A stretch of 64,000 bases of DNA from Croceifilum oryzae (GTDB taxonomy: Bacteria > Bacillota > Bacilli > Thermoactinomycetales > Thermoactinomycetaceae). The notes below the pieces were generated by a model. The model had not been told where the DNA came from, searched no databases, and saw nothing but the letters and a program-made list of their open reading frames with translations. Shown here in pieces: positions 52,240-60,498 of this stretch (position 1 is its first letter; the number at the start of each line of letters is the position of its first letter). A program made the translations under genes and the position numbers. The DNA lies in NCBI RefSeq assembly GCF_030814315.1, contig NZ_JAUSUV010000001.1:204813-268812 (forward strand). Direction: 5' to 3'.

Positions 52240-54139
52240 TGCGATGAGAGTGGCCATTATCGGTAGCGGTCCGCGGGGGATGTCAGTCCTAGAACGATTA
52301 GTGGCTCGATTAATAGAGGCAGATAGTAGAGAGAGTGTTGAAATCTTTCTAATAGATGATGGATACATCGGAACAGGGAGAGTATGGTCTACCGAACAAT
52401 CTCCTCACCTACTTATGAACACAGTTGCCCAAGAAATATCTGCTTTTTCTGGACCCTGGGACGGCATAGAGGCACGTCCCGGGAATGGTCCTTCCTTTGC
52501 ACAGTGGTGGAAATTGCACCGTGAAGACTACTCACAATTCGGTGGGTATGGTCCACGGGCATACTATGGAGAGTATTTGTTATATGTGTTATCGGCAGTA
52601 GAGCGATCTCTTCCACCACATGTTACTCTAGATAAACTTTCTGCACGTGTAGAGAGCTTGGAGGAAGCGGATGCAACTCAATTACTGTATCTTTCGAATA
52701 GCGAGACTCTGGAAGTGGATCGAACCGTATTAGCAACAGGGCATCCGAGTAATCATCTACAAGGCTTTGAGAAGACTCTCCATGATTATGCTACTCGCAC
52801 AGAAGGTGTTGCTTTTATGGCAGGAGACTCCGTCGCTGATATGAATCTCTCTGAAATAAAGCCCCAGCAAAAGGTAGGAATCATCGGCATGGGCTTAACT
52901 TTTTATGATCTAGTAGCCGAGCTGACGATGGGACGCGGTGGAGAATTTATACCCCAATCAGATGGTTCGATGCGATATAACGCATCTGGTTGTGAGCCAC
53001 GTATATATGTGGGTAGTCGGAGCGGGATGCCTGTACCAGCGCGAGGTTTCAATCAGAAACCATCTGACTATGAATATCATCCAGCCATATTTACGAGCGA
53101 GCGAGCGTTTCGGATTATTCAAAATGGAGATGTGCACTTTGATCGGGATGTTCTCCCTTTATTAGAAGCAGAAATCAGTTTAGTCTATGCTGAAACGAAA
53201 CTGCGTCTAAAGAAGGGTGAGGATCAGGCTCGTCGATTACGCGAATATGTGATTAACCATCAAGTAGATTCCGTAGAAGGGGTTAGCACCTTTGCTCATA
53301 TACTCGGACTCTCCCATCCGATGGCGATTGATCTCTATAAACTCGCAAATCCATTTCGTGGATGTACATTTCCATCGATTGATTCATTCAATGAAGTCTT
53401 GCACTCCTTGCTCGCAGCTGACTATGAAGAAGCGATGCGGGGCAATGTCGATTCACCAATGAAGGCGGCACTAGATGTGATCCGCAATTCGAGATCGGTC
53501 ATTCGTTTATTTGTTGATTTTGGCGGTCTACATCCTCATTCCCATCAAAATGAGTTTCTACGAAAATTTTCGCCTGTCAGTGGATTTCTTTCTGCGGGAC
53601 CTCCTGTCTTTCGAATCCTTCAACTGCAAGCATTGATCAAAGCAGGGATTGTGACTGTCATAGGCCCATCCGTGAAGTTTGAACCAGCTGTAGGCGAAAA
53701 CGGTATTGTTATGTCTTCTCCGAGCGTGCAGGATTCAACTGTCACGGTAAAAGTAGTAATTGATGGGCGAATTCCTACAACGGACATTACGAGGGATCGC
53801 TCAAGCTTAACCCAGTCGCTCCTTGAAAAAGGGATTTACACCCCGTTTGTGAATCGGAAAAAGGATGTTGTATTTGAAACCGGTGGAGTTTCTGTCACCG
53901 CATCCCCATTCCATCCGATCCGAGCGAATCAAACCATCGCGGACAAGCTATATGTACTGGGAATTCCAACGGAGCACACACGCTGGTTTATGCAGTCAGG
54001 CAGTAGCCGACCACATAAGTGGATTGACTTCATGATCGATGCCGATGCGATCGCCACAGATATCGTTCAAGGAGGGGGAGAAAAATATGATTCAAACCAA
54101 GTCAAAAAACAGCATTATGCAACTACTGGAACGTTATAA
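52232..54139 (+). CDS. FAD/NAD(P)-binding oxidoreductase-like protein
   Basis: The 635-residue protein starts with a dinucleotide fold (RVAIIGSGPRGMSVLERLVARL) followed by LIDDGYIGTGRVW, which fits the FAD-NAD(P)-binding family (NAD_binding_9) often annotated only as a domain. A second GxG-type stretch VGIIGMGLTFYDLVAEL lies near residue 210. The reaction is unknown; amine or alpha-carbon oxidation of the amino-acid product is possible. ATG 52232 is preferred over 52217 because only the former has AGGTAG upstream. The 3' end overlaps the aminotransferase by 53 bases. Confidence 0.7.
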   Translation: MNSAMRVAIIGSGPRGMSVLERLVARLIEADSRESVEIFLIDDGYIGTGRVWSTEQSPHLLMNTVAQEISAFSGPWDGIEARPGNGPSFAQWWKLHREDYSQFGGYGPRAYYGEYLLYVLSAVERSLPPHVTLDKLSARVESLEEADATQLLYLSNSETLEVDRTVLATGHPSNHLQGFEKTLHDYATRTEGVAFMAGDSVADMNLSEIKPQQKVGIIGMGLTFYDLVAELTMGRGGEFIPQSDGSMRYNASGCEPRIYVGSRSGMPVPARGFNQKPSDYEYHPAIFTSERAFRIIQNGDVHFDRDVLPLLEAEISLVYAETKLRLKKGEDQARRLREYVINHQVDSVEGVSTFAHILGLSHPMAIDLYKLANPFRGCTFPSIDSFNEVLHSLLAADYEEAMRGNVDSPMKAALDVIRNSRSVIRLFVDFGGLHPHSHQNEFLRKFSPVSGFLSAGPPVFRILQLQALIKAGIVTVIGPSVKFEPAVGENGIVMSSPSVQDSTVTVKVVIDGRIPTTDITRDRSSLTQSLLEKGIYTPFVNRKKDVVFETGGVSVTASPFHPIRANQTIADKLYVLGIPTEHTRWFMQSGSSRPHKWIDFMIDADAIATDIVQGGGEKYDSNQVKKQHYATTGTL

Positions 54140-55265
54140 TCACGATACACGCACAGATAAGCTGAATTTGACGGTAGGGGTTTATACGGATGAATCTGGA
54201 CGTTGTCCCATCCTTGAATCTGTGCGGGATGCTGAGTATTACCGTGTAAGCAATCAAACCAATAAAGCTTCCTTTCATCTGGCTGGCGCACCTGAATTTC
54301 ATCAAGCTGTTCGCAAGCTGCTTTTCTCAGCTACAGGAAGTGGGTTGGAAGATCATATAGAGGTGATCCAAACAGTAGGGTGTAGTGGGGCCTTATATCT
54401 GGCGGGGCAGTTAATCTATCACTATGCCCCCACATCCAGTATCTGGTTAAGCTCACCTACATGGGAGAATCATACGGCACTTTTAAATAGTAACCGTAAC
54501 AATATTCGCTATTACCGGTATCAACCTGCGAATCCAGATGAATTGTGTATCGATACCATCCTAGAGGATCTGAAGCTTGCACAGCCGGGGGACTTTGTTT
54601 TGCTTCACGCCTGTTGCCACAATCCAACGGGAATCGACCCTAACCCAGCCCAATGGAAGATGTTAGCTGAGTTTTGTGCAGAACGAGAGCTTATTCCTTT
54701 ATTCGATTTTGCGTATCAAGGGTTTGCAGACTCCATCGAGCAGGATGCGGAATTTTTGGTTCCCTTTAGTGAGCGGCTAGAGACGTTTATTGTCTGTAAT
54801 TCATTCTCTAAAAACATGGGCATTTATGATGAACGTACTGGGGCGTTAACACTGGTTTTTAAAGATGAAGCGAAACGAGCAGATTGGCATAGAACGGTGA
54901 AAGGGTTGATTCGGAATACCTATTCGATGCCACCGGTACATGGTAGTTTTATCGTCAGTCATATCATAAATGATTCAGTTCGCTTTTCCCGTTGGCAACA
55001 GGAACTCGAAGGAATGTGTAGTGACCTTCATCGGCGCCGTGGTGCGTTATTTTCTGAGCTGGGCCGAATCGGTATAGCGAATGAAGTGTTGACCTATCGG
55101 AACCAGCAAGGGATGTTTGTTTGTCTGAATCTATCAGAAGAAAAAATAGATTTGTTGCGGGATCAATATGGGATTTATCTGCTTGATACGGGTCGGATGT
55201 GTGTTGCTAGTCTTAGCACTGCGAATATGCCGAGATTTTGTGAGACCCTTTCAAAGGTGATTTAG
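54087..55265 (+). CDS. Aspartate/aromatic-type aminotransferase
   Basis: The 392-residue class I PLP enzyme resembles the AspC/TyrB branch: LNLTVGVYTDE, HACCHNPTGIDPNPAQWKM, PLFDFAYQGFA and the Schiff-base lysine in NSFSKNMGIYDERTGAL. It would aminate the chain-extended 2-keto acid. GGAGGGGGAG precedes ATG 54087; the 54039 start lies deep within the preceding gene. Strong terminator follows. Confidence 0.88.
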   Translation: MIQTKSKNSIMQLLERYNHDTRTDKLNLTVGVYTDESGRCPILESVRDAEYYRVSNQTNKASFHLAGAPEFHQAVRKLLFSATGSGLEDHIEVIQTVGCSGALYLAGQLIYHYAPTSSIWLSSPTWENHTALLNSNRNNIRYYRYQPANPDELCIDTILEDLKLAQPGDFVLLHACCHNPTGIDPNPAQWKMLAEFCAERELIPLFDFAYQGFADSIEQDAEFLVPFSERLETFIVCNSFSKNMGIYDERTGALTLVFKDEAKRADWHRTVKGLIRNTYSMPPVHGSFIVSHIINDSVRFSRWQQELEGMCSDLHRRRGALFSELGRIGIANEVLTYRNQQGMFVCLNLSEEKIDLLRDQYGIYLLDTGRMCVASLSTANMPRFCETLSKVI

Positions 55266-55337
55266 GAAATTCTTACGAGTCCCAAAATTATTTATTGACT
55301 GATTGATCTGGAAAGGGTAAGATAAGATAGTGGAAGT

Positions 55338-55373
55338 GATAATGGAGCAACGTCAATTGCTCCATTATCTTTT
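55338..55373 (+). terminator. Terminator of the second biosynthetic operon
   Basis: GATAATGGAGCAA pairs perfectly with TTGCTCCATTATC, followed by TTTTAA. Confidence 0.88.
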
Positions 55374-55449
55374 AATCATTTTAGACCTTTTGATCTAGAA
55401 TAGAACAGAAATGTACTGGAAGCTATGAAAAGAAAAGGAGCTGGTTTTT

Positions 55450-56313
55450 ATGATGACGAATCAAAAAATGATTCTTGTAACAGGGGGTACTGGTCATACA
55501 GGAGAACGCATAGCTAGAAGACTTACTCACCTTGGTTATCCAGTTCGTACCGCTAGCCGAAGAATTATCCCGGAAGAAGGGATCTCTATTGAACACGTAC
55601 GATTTGATTGGAATGATGAAACAACCTATGGATTAGCATTGGAGAACGTCGATAAGCTATATCTAGTGGCACCTACTTTAGTAGCGGATCCTACGAATCA
55701 GATGATGACGTTCTTAGACTTAGCCCTCAAATCAGGAGTGCGCCGTGTGGTTTTGCTCAGTTCTTCCGCGGTAGTCGAGGATGATGGTCCGATATTCGGT
55801 AAGGTACAGCGTGAGATTCGTGAGCGTGCGCCAGAGTGGGCGATCTTACATCCATCTTGGTTCATGCAGAATTTTATCCAGACACATGCGATCATGATCA
55901 ATCAGGATGGAGTCATGATTACGGCGACAGGAAATGGACAAGTTGGATTTGTGGACGCTGATGATATCGCTGAGGTGGCGGTATGTGCTTTGACTGATAA
56001 AAAACCACATAATACGAGTCATGTGATAACGGGTCCGGATGCATTGAGCTATTCGGAGGTAGCCGATATCATTGGATCTATTATTGGACGGGAGATAAAA
56101 CATGTGGATGTTTCCACGGAGCAACTTCGGAATATGATGGTTGGGGCTGGAATGCCGGAGGATTATGCTTCTATTTTAGCTAATATGGAGGAAGGGATTC
56201 GGAAGGGCTTGGAAAATCGGGTTACGGATACAGTAGAACGAGTTACAGGCCGGGCTCCGCGCTCGTTGCGGGACTTTGTTGAAGCGAATTCGAATGTATG
56301 GCGTACGGTGTAG
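55450..56313 (+). CDS. NmrA-like NAD(P)-binding reductase
   Basis: The 287-residue atypical SDR has VTGGTGHTGERIARRLTHLGYPVRTASR at the N-terminus (GxxGxxG with a downstream Arg pair suggesting NADPH) and the NmrA-type VVLLSSSAV, LHPSWFMQNF and VDADDIAEVA blocks. Family members are NADPH-dependent quinone or other reductases, or redox sensors. AAAGGAG precedes ATG 55450. Its own terminator shows it is a separate unit from the preceding operon. Confidence 0.85.
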   Translation: MMTNQKMILVTGGTGHTGERIARRLTHLGYPVRTASRRIIPEEGISIEHVRFDWNDETTYGLALENVDKLYLVAPTLVADPTNQMMTFLDLALKSGVRRVVLLSSSAVVEDDGPIFGKVQREIRERAPEWAILHPSWFMQNFIQTHAIMINQDGVMITATGNGQVGFVDADDIAEVAVCALTDKKPHNTSHVITGPDALSYSEVADIIGSIIGREIKHVDVSTEQLRNMMVGAGMPEDYASILANMEEGIRKGLENRVTDTVERVTGRAPRSLRDFVEANSNVWRTV

Positions 56314-56370
56314 TGGTGAATATTGCCCCTATCCCTATTACCACACTGTATACGATTTACATAACAATAA

Positions 56371-56412
56371 AAACACCACCTTCTAGTGATTTGAAAAGGT
56401 GGTGTTTTTTTA
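56371..56412. terminator. Bidirectional terminator
   Basis: AACACCACCTT (56372-56382) pairs with AAGGTGGTGTT (56396-56406), followed by TTTTTA; convergent genes on both sides. Confidence 0.9.
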
Positions 56413-56429
56413 TTTACAAGAGAGTGAAG

Positions 56430-58076
56430 TTAGTTGCTTTTTTGAGCACATTTCCATAAGTGTGTTAAGTCGATATGACTATCCAACTCTTTTTGCATTC
56501 CTGTACTAAAAAATTCGTTCTCATCAATCTTGTTCAAATGGCAAATTTTTTGGATTACATCTTTAGGCTGTTGTTGAATTCCTGTGATAATCAACTTGTT
56601 CCCCTTCTTATGAATATGGCTAAAGAGGTGGGAGAATATTTGCTCGCCCGTTGTATCCATATAAGGGACTTTATCCATACAAAGGACTAGGATTCCGTTT
56701 TCTTGCGTTTTGAGTAGTTGGTGGAGTTGCTTGGCTGTTCCAAAGAAGATGGGACCATTTAAAAGACAAACCTGTACGTTAGACCCTGAATAATGAATGA
56801 CGTTTTGCTCTTGGTTCGGGCTTTTTAGATTCAATTTTCGAACTCGAAATTCTTTGCTCATTCTAATCGTAAACAAGAGGAAGGACAGTGCGAGACCCGT
56901 CAATACGCCGACAACTAAATCAAAGATGACGGTAAGTAAGAAAGTAGCCAATAGGACCAAGGAGTCCTCGGTTTTGCTTTTTAACACATGACGAAACTCC
57001 TTCCGTTCACTCATATTCCAAGCCACCACCATCAGGATCGGTGCCATGCTAGCCAAAGGAATATGGGAGGCATAGGAGAAGAGAGAGACGAGTACGACTA
57101 ACACAAATAAACTATGGATCATACCGGACAGGGGCGAGACAGCTCCGCTTTTGATGTTGGTAGCTGTACGTGCAATCGCCCCAGTAGCAGGAATCCCTCC
57201 AAATAAAGGAGTAACCATATTGGCAATGCCTTGTCCGATTAACTCTCGGTTACTATGATGTCTGTGGTTCGTCATCCCGTCTGCAACGAGTGCGGATAAT
57301 AATGATTCAATCCCTCCGAGCATCGCGATAATACATGCGGGAATGAATAATTCGATCATCTTGGTCCAAGAAAGATCGGGAAGCTGAAAAGGTGGAAAGT
57401 GAGTTGGAATGGAGCCAAAAGTGGAACCGATGGTAGCTATTTCAGTTGGGAAAAAAAGCGTAGATACGAGAGTAGATAGGACGAGTCCAAGTAATGCCCA
57501 TGGAATCTTAGGAAGAAAACGAAGAGAAACGAGAATCATTCCGAAGCAAATAGCGGAGGTCAAGAGAGCGTAAAAGTTAATCGAGCCTAGATTGACCAGA
57601 ATTTCTTTGAACTTCAGAATAAATTCTTCTTGAGGCTTTAGGTTTTGTAGTCCGAGAAACGGGGCAATTTGTCCTACAAAAATCAGTACAGCGATACCTG
57701 CCGTAAAACCGATCGTAACAGGACGTGGAATATAGTGTATGAATGAACCGATTTTCAGGAGACCCATGATAATCAACAGTATACCAGCTAAGAATCCAGC
57801 AACTAGCAAATTTTCATAGCCATATTGCATCACAATCCCAAAGAGAATTGGAACAAAGGCTCCTGTAGGACCGCCAATTTGATACCTAGATCCTCCAAAA
57901 AATGAAATGAAAAAACCAGCAATGATTGTAGAATAGATTCCATATTCGGGTCTTACTCCTGATGCGATCGCAAATGCCATAGCTAAAGGAAGTGCAACAA
58001 TCCCCACAACTATCCCTGAAGTTACATCCTTCTGGAAACCGCCTAGCGTATAACCTGTAAATCTACCTGCTCTCAT
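56430..58076 (-). CDS. SulP-family anion transporter with STAS domain
   Basis: The 548-residue protein has about 12 membrane segments (start GIVVGIVALPLAMAFAIASGVRPEYGIYSTIIAG is the SulP signature) and a C-terminal STAS domain (about 430-530; NGILVLCMDKVPYMDTTGEQIFSHLF). SulP proteins import sulfate or bicarbonate. GGGGGAG precedes ATG 58076. It is monocistronic. Substrate unknown. Confidence 0.9.
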   Translation of the reverse strand: MRAGRFTGYTLGGFQKDVTSGIVVGIVALPLAMAFAIASGVRPEYGIYSTIIAGFFISFFGGSRYQIGGPTGAFVPILFGIVMQYGYENLLVAGFLAGILLIIMGLLKIGSFIHYIPRPVTIGFTAGIAVLIFVGQIAPFLGLQNLKPQEEFILKFKEILVNLGSINFYALLTSAICFGMILVSLRFLPKIPWALLGLVLSTLVSTLFFPTEIATIGSTFGSIPTHFPPFQLPDLSWTKMIELFIPACIIAMLGGIESLLSALVADGMTNHRHHSNRELIGQGIANMVTPLFGGIPATGAIARTATNIKSGAVSPLSGMIHSLFVLVVLVSLFSYASHIPLASMAPILMVVAWNMSERKEFRHVLKSKTEDSLVLLATFLLTVIFDLVVGVLTGLALSFLLFTIRMSKEFRVRKLNLKSPNQEQNVIHYSGSNVQVCLLNGPIFFGTAKQLHQLLKTQENGILVLCMDKVPYMDTTGEQIFSHLFSHIHKKGNKLIITGIQQQPKDVIQKICHLNKIDENEFFSTGMQKELDSHIDLTHLWKCAQKSN

Positions 58077-58232
58077 TTCGGTAACTCCCCCTTTAAATTG
58101 TCATCACTATAATCTTAACAAGGGTAGATTTAAAATGTATAGTGACTTTTTTAAATAATATTGACATTTCTGTCAACTCATAGGATGAAGAAGCGATAAG
58201 CGTAGATGAATGACGATTATCGTTTTTTTGTG

Positions 58233-58307
58233 TTGACAAAGGCTACCGATTCGCGTAATCTAATATCAAACAAATGTTTTAAACAATCATTTTAAATATA
58301 TGTTTGA
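58233..58307 (+). promoter_or_regulatory. Promoter and putative TetR operator of the YhgE-tetR unit
   Basis: TTGACA (58233-58238), 17-base spacer, TAATCT (58256-58261). Immediately downstream TCAAACA (58266-58272) and TGTTTGA (58301-58307) are inverted halves flanking an inner near-palindrome AATGTTTTAAACAAT. This is a likely binding site for the TetR regulator encoded in the same operon. Confidence 0.65.
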
Positions 58308-58322
58308 GGGAGAGAGTATATT

Positions 58323-59474
58323 ATGTTCAACACGGTTCTAGCATATCTAAAAAGACCCACAACGATTGTAGGGATCATTACAGCGATTATGTTTCAGCTT
58401 ATCTTTAGTTTGGTTTGGATGAGCGGATATTCGAAGGTAAACGATAACGTAGGGAAGTTTCATATCGCATTTGTCAATCAGGATACAGAGTGGGAACAAG
58501 AGAAGACAGATTCTATCGCAAAAAGCTTGCCATTTACAATTGTGTCTATGGGAACACCACAGGAAGCCCGTGATGCATTAGAAAAAAGAGAAATTCAAAT
58601 GAGTGTCACCATCCCTAAGAACTTTACGAAAGAGATGAAGAATGGAAATGCGGTATTACAATACGCGATTAATGAATCGAATCCTGCCATGGTGAAAAGC
58701 ATGATGGAAAGTGTCGTCCAGAAATTAACAGAGGGGATCAATCGAGCGGCGGCTACACAAGGAACTTCGATTGCGTTGGAAAATCTTCATGTTTCGAAAG
58801 ATCAAGCAGAGCAAATGGCACCACGTTTGGTCCAACCGATATCATCCAAAGTGGATTCCCTTCACCCGGTTGAGAATCTTTCCATGCAAATGGCACCGTT
58901 GATGCTTATTTTGGCCTCCTATGTCGGAAGTATGATCATGTGTCTAAATATCCAGATCTCTGCTATGTCCTTGATTGGCGCTATGGGAAAATGGAAACAG
59001 TTTGGCGCACGCTGTATAATCAATGCTGGATCATCATTCGTCATATCCGCAGTAGGAACGATCTTTATCTTCTTATTGGGTGATCAAATCGCAGGAAGCT
59101 TTATCTCTGTCTGGTTGTTTTTAAGCTTGATGATCTTCGCCTTCTTGTCTCTAAATCAAATCGCCCTTCTACTATTCGGAACCCAGGGCATGCTTGTGAA
59201 CATGACATTGTTCTCTCTTCAACTCCTTACTTCAGGAGCGATGGTTCCGAGACAGTTGTTTTCCGGATTCTTCGAAGGCATCAGTAATTGGCTTCCAGCG
59301 ACGTATGGTGTGGAAGGATTAATGGATTTATTATTTGGTGGTGTAGACATCTCCCAAGACGTTTGGTATCTATTAATAGCATCAGGACTTGCCTTGTTAG
59401 CAGGAGTTTTCGTAGTCGCACTGAAAAACGTGATTGCGCTGAAAAAGAAGAAGAGTGTGGCACAAGTAGCATAA
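58323..59474 (+). CDS. YhgE/Pip-type ABC-2-like membrane protein
   Basis: The 383-residue protein has one N-terminal helix (TTIVGIITAIMFQLIFSLVW), a long extracytoplasmic part with FVNQDTEWEQEK and NESNPAMVKSMMESVV, and five or six C-terminal helices. This is the layout of YhgE/Pip and drug/lipid ABC-2 membrane components that act without an adjacent ATPase. GAGGGAGAGAG precedes ATG 58323. It is cotranscribed with a TetR regulator, as in drug-efflux units. Confidence 0.78.
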   Translation: MFNTVLAYLKRPTTIVGIITAIMFQLIFSLVWMSGYSKVNDNVGKFHIAFVNQDTEWEQEKTDSIAKSLPFTIVSMGTPQEARDALEKREIQMSVTIPKNFTKEMKNGNAVLQYAINESNPAMVKSMMESVVQKLTEGINRAAATQGTSIALENLHVSKDQAEQMAPRLVQPISSKVDSLHPVENLSMQMAPLMLILASYVGSMIMCLNIQISAMSLIGAMGKWKQFGARCIINAGSSFVISAVGTIFIFLLGDQIAGSFISVWLFLSLMIFAFLSLNQIALLLFGTQGMLVNMTLFSLQLLTSGAMVPRQLFSGFFEGISNWLPATYGVEGLMDLLFGGVDISQDVWYLLIASGLALLAGVFVVALKNVIALKKKKSVAQVA

Positions 59475-59488
59475 GGAGGAAAACAAAC

Positions 59489-60079
59489 ATGTCCAAACAA
59501 CAGACAGATGCACGAGAACGCATCCTGCAAGCATCACTGAAGATGTTTGCAGAAAAAGGGTTTGAGGGGACGACGGTTCGCGATATTTGCGAGGAGGCAA
59601 AAGCAAACGTTTCATTGGTATCCTACTATTTCGGTGGGAAAGAGAAGGTTCTTTACGCTTTGTTTGAAACGTATTTTGGCTTTCAGCTTGAGGAAAAAGA
59701 ACCGGAAGAAAATGAGGAAGATCCAGTAAAGAGGTTATCCAAGCTGATCCGGAATATCATCTCGTTTCGGATGGAAAATCAGCAACTGATTCACATTTTG
59801 AGGCAAGAAACGTTTTTTGAAACAGCAAGGAGTGAGCGTTTGAGGAAAATTGTTTTGCCGACTTGGGAAGAACTGAAAGAAACTCTTATAATAGGTCGCG
59901 AACAGGGAGTGTTTCATTTCCGTTCGATTGATCGGGCGATGATGCTAGTCATGAGCTGTATCATGATGATGGACGTGCGTCGAATCGCACAGCCATTAAT
60001 GGAGGGCGAACAGCAAGTAGCGGAGGAAATCATAGAGGATACCATCCAATTTATACGAGCAGGGCTTTGTAACCCATAA
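59489..60079 (+). CDS. TetR-family transcriptional regulator
   Basis: The 196-residue protein has an N-terminal HTH (ERILQASLKMFAEKGFEGTTVRDICEEAKANVSLVSYYFGGKEKVLYALF) and a helical ligand domain. AAGGAGG precedes ATG 59489, 14 bases after the membrane-protein gene; the 59288 start lies inside that gene and is rejected. It probably represses the shared promoter at 58233-58307. Confidence 0.9.
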   Translation: MSKQQTDARERILQASLKMFAEKGFEGTTVRDICEEAKANVSLVSYYFGGKEKVLYALFETYFGFQLEEKEPEENEEDPVKRLSKLIRNIISFRMENQQLIHILRQETFFETARSERLRKIVLPTWEELKETLIIGREQGVFHFRSIDRAMMLVMSCIMMMDVRRIAQPLMEGEQQVAEEIIEDTIQFIRAGLCNP

Positions 60080-60259
60080 AATAATGAGTACCATAAGGAA
60101 AGTCTTTGAATTAGGATGTAGGCTTGTTGATGATAGAGGGGATTGGGCTTGTTTGGGGACGCAGGCATCGGGGTATGTATCTGAACACAGTTCACTAACA
60201 TCGCTCATTGCCCCTAGTCCATGGTTAAGGAATTGGATTGCAATAAAAAACCTCCTGTA
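60080..60259. other. Gene-free stretch after tetR, with the minus-strand terminator
   Basis: No ORF with a ribosome site is seen on either strand. It contains the minus-strand terminator (60245-60274) that ends the HTH-TPR regulator transcript after the peptide repeats. Confidence 0.5.
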
Positions 60260-60274
60260 TTAATTCTCAGGAGG
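60245..60274 (-). terminator. Terminator downstream of the peptide repeats
   Basis: On the minus strand CCTCCTG and CAGGAGG pair and are followed by TTTTTTATTG. The stem lies over the last codons of the third short ORF. Confidence 0.82.
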
Positions 60275-60319
60275 ATCGACAATGGCAGAGTTTTTCGTTA
60301 TATTTATATAGCCTTTCAT
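60260..60319 (-). CDS. Putative signalling peptide 3
   Basis: A 19-codon ORF (MKGYINITKNSAIVDPPEN) starts at ATG 60319 behind AAAGGGG. Its C-terminal half matches peptides 1 and 2 (ITKN..I..PP). Synonymous differences in the shared part (ATC/ATT, CCC/CCT/CCA) point to selection on protein sequence. It is too short for a classical signal peptide; export as a small pheromone is an inference. Confidence 0.5.
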   Translation of the reverse strand: MKGYINITKNSAIVDPPEN

Positions 60320-60365
60320 TCTAGGTTTGTCCCCTTTCTACATGGAATGGAGATCATTGGTTCTA

Positions 60366-60428
60366 TTAATCTTCATCAGGGGGATCAGAGATGGCAGAGT
60401 TTTTCGTTATAACAACATATTTGGTCAT
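60366..60428 (-). CDS. Putative signalling peptide 2
   Basis: A 20-codon ORF (MTKYVVITKNSAISDPPDED) starts at ATG 60428 behind AAAGGAAG and ends at TAA 60366-60368. The shared core ITKNSAISDPP places it with the flanking copies. Position on the same strand behind an RRNPP-like regulator is the usual place for its peptide gene (papR, nprX). Confidence 0.5.
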   Translation of the reverse strand: MTKYVVITKNSAISDPPDED

Positions 60429-60498
60429 TGCTGATTCTCTTCCTTTCTGGTGGATTAGAGATGACAAAGTTTTTCGTTATATTTACGCGCCTTGTCAC
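60385..60498 (-). CDS. Putative signalling peptide 1, overlapping the regulator stop
   Basis: GTG 60498 overlaps the regulator's TGA (GTGA), with GGAAG upstream, giving up to 37 codons. The N-terminal part reads VTRRVNITKNFVISNPPERK, matching the shared core; the rest (to LCHL) is not shared and may be incidental. It could be the first member of the repeat family, fused to spacer sequence. Confidence 0.35.
   Translation of the reverse strand: MTRRVNITKNFVISNPPERKRISNDQICCYNEKLCHL

Noticed and set aside
60221..60412. 63-residue plus-strand ORF between tetR and the second HTH-TPR gene
   Set aside because: No ribosome site; it crosses the minus-strand terminator and the repeats.
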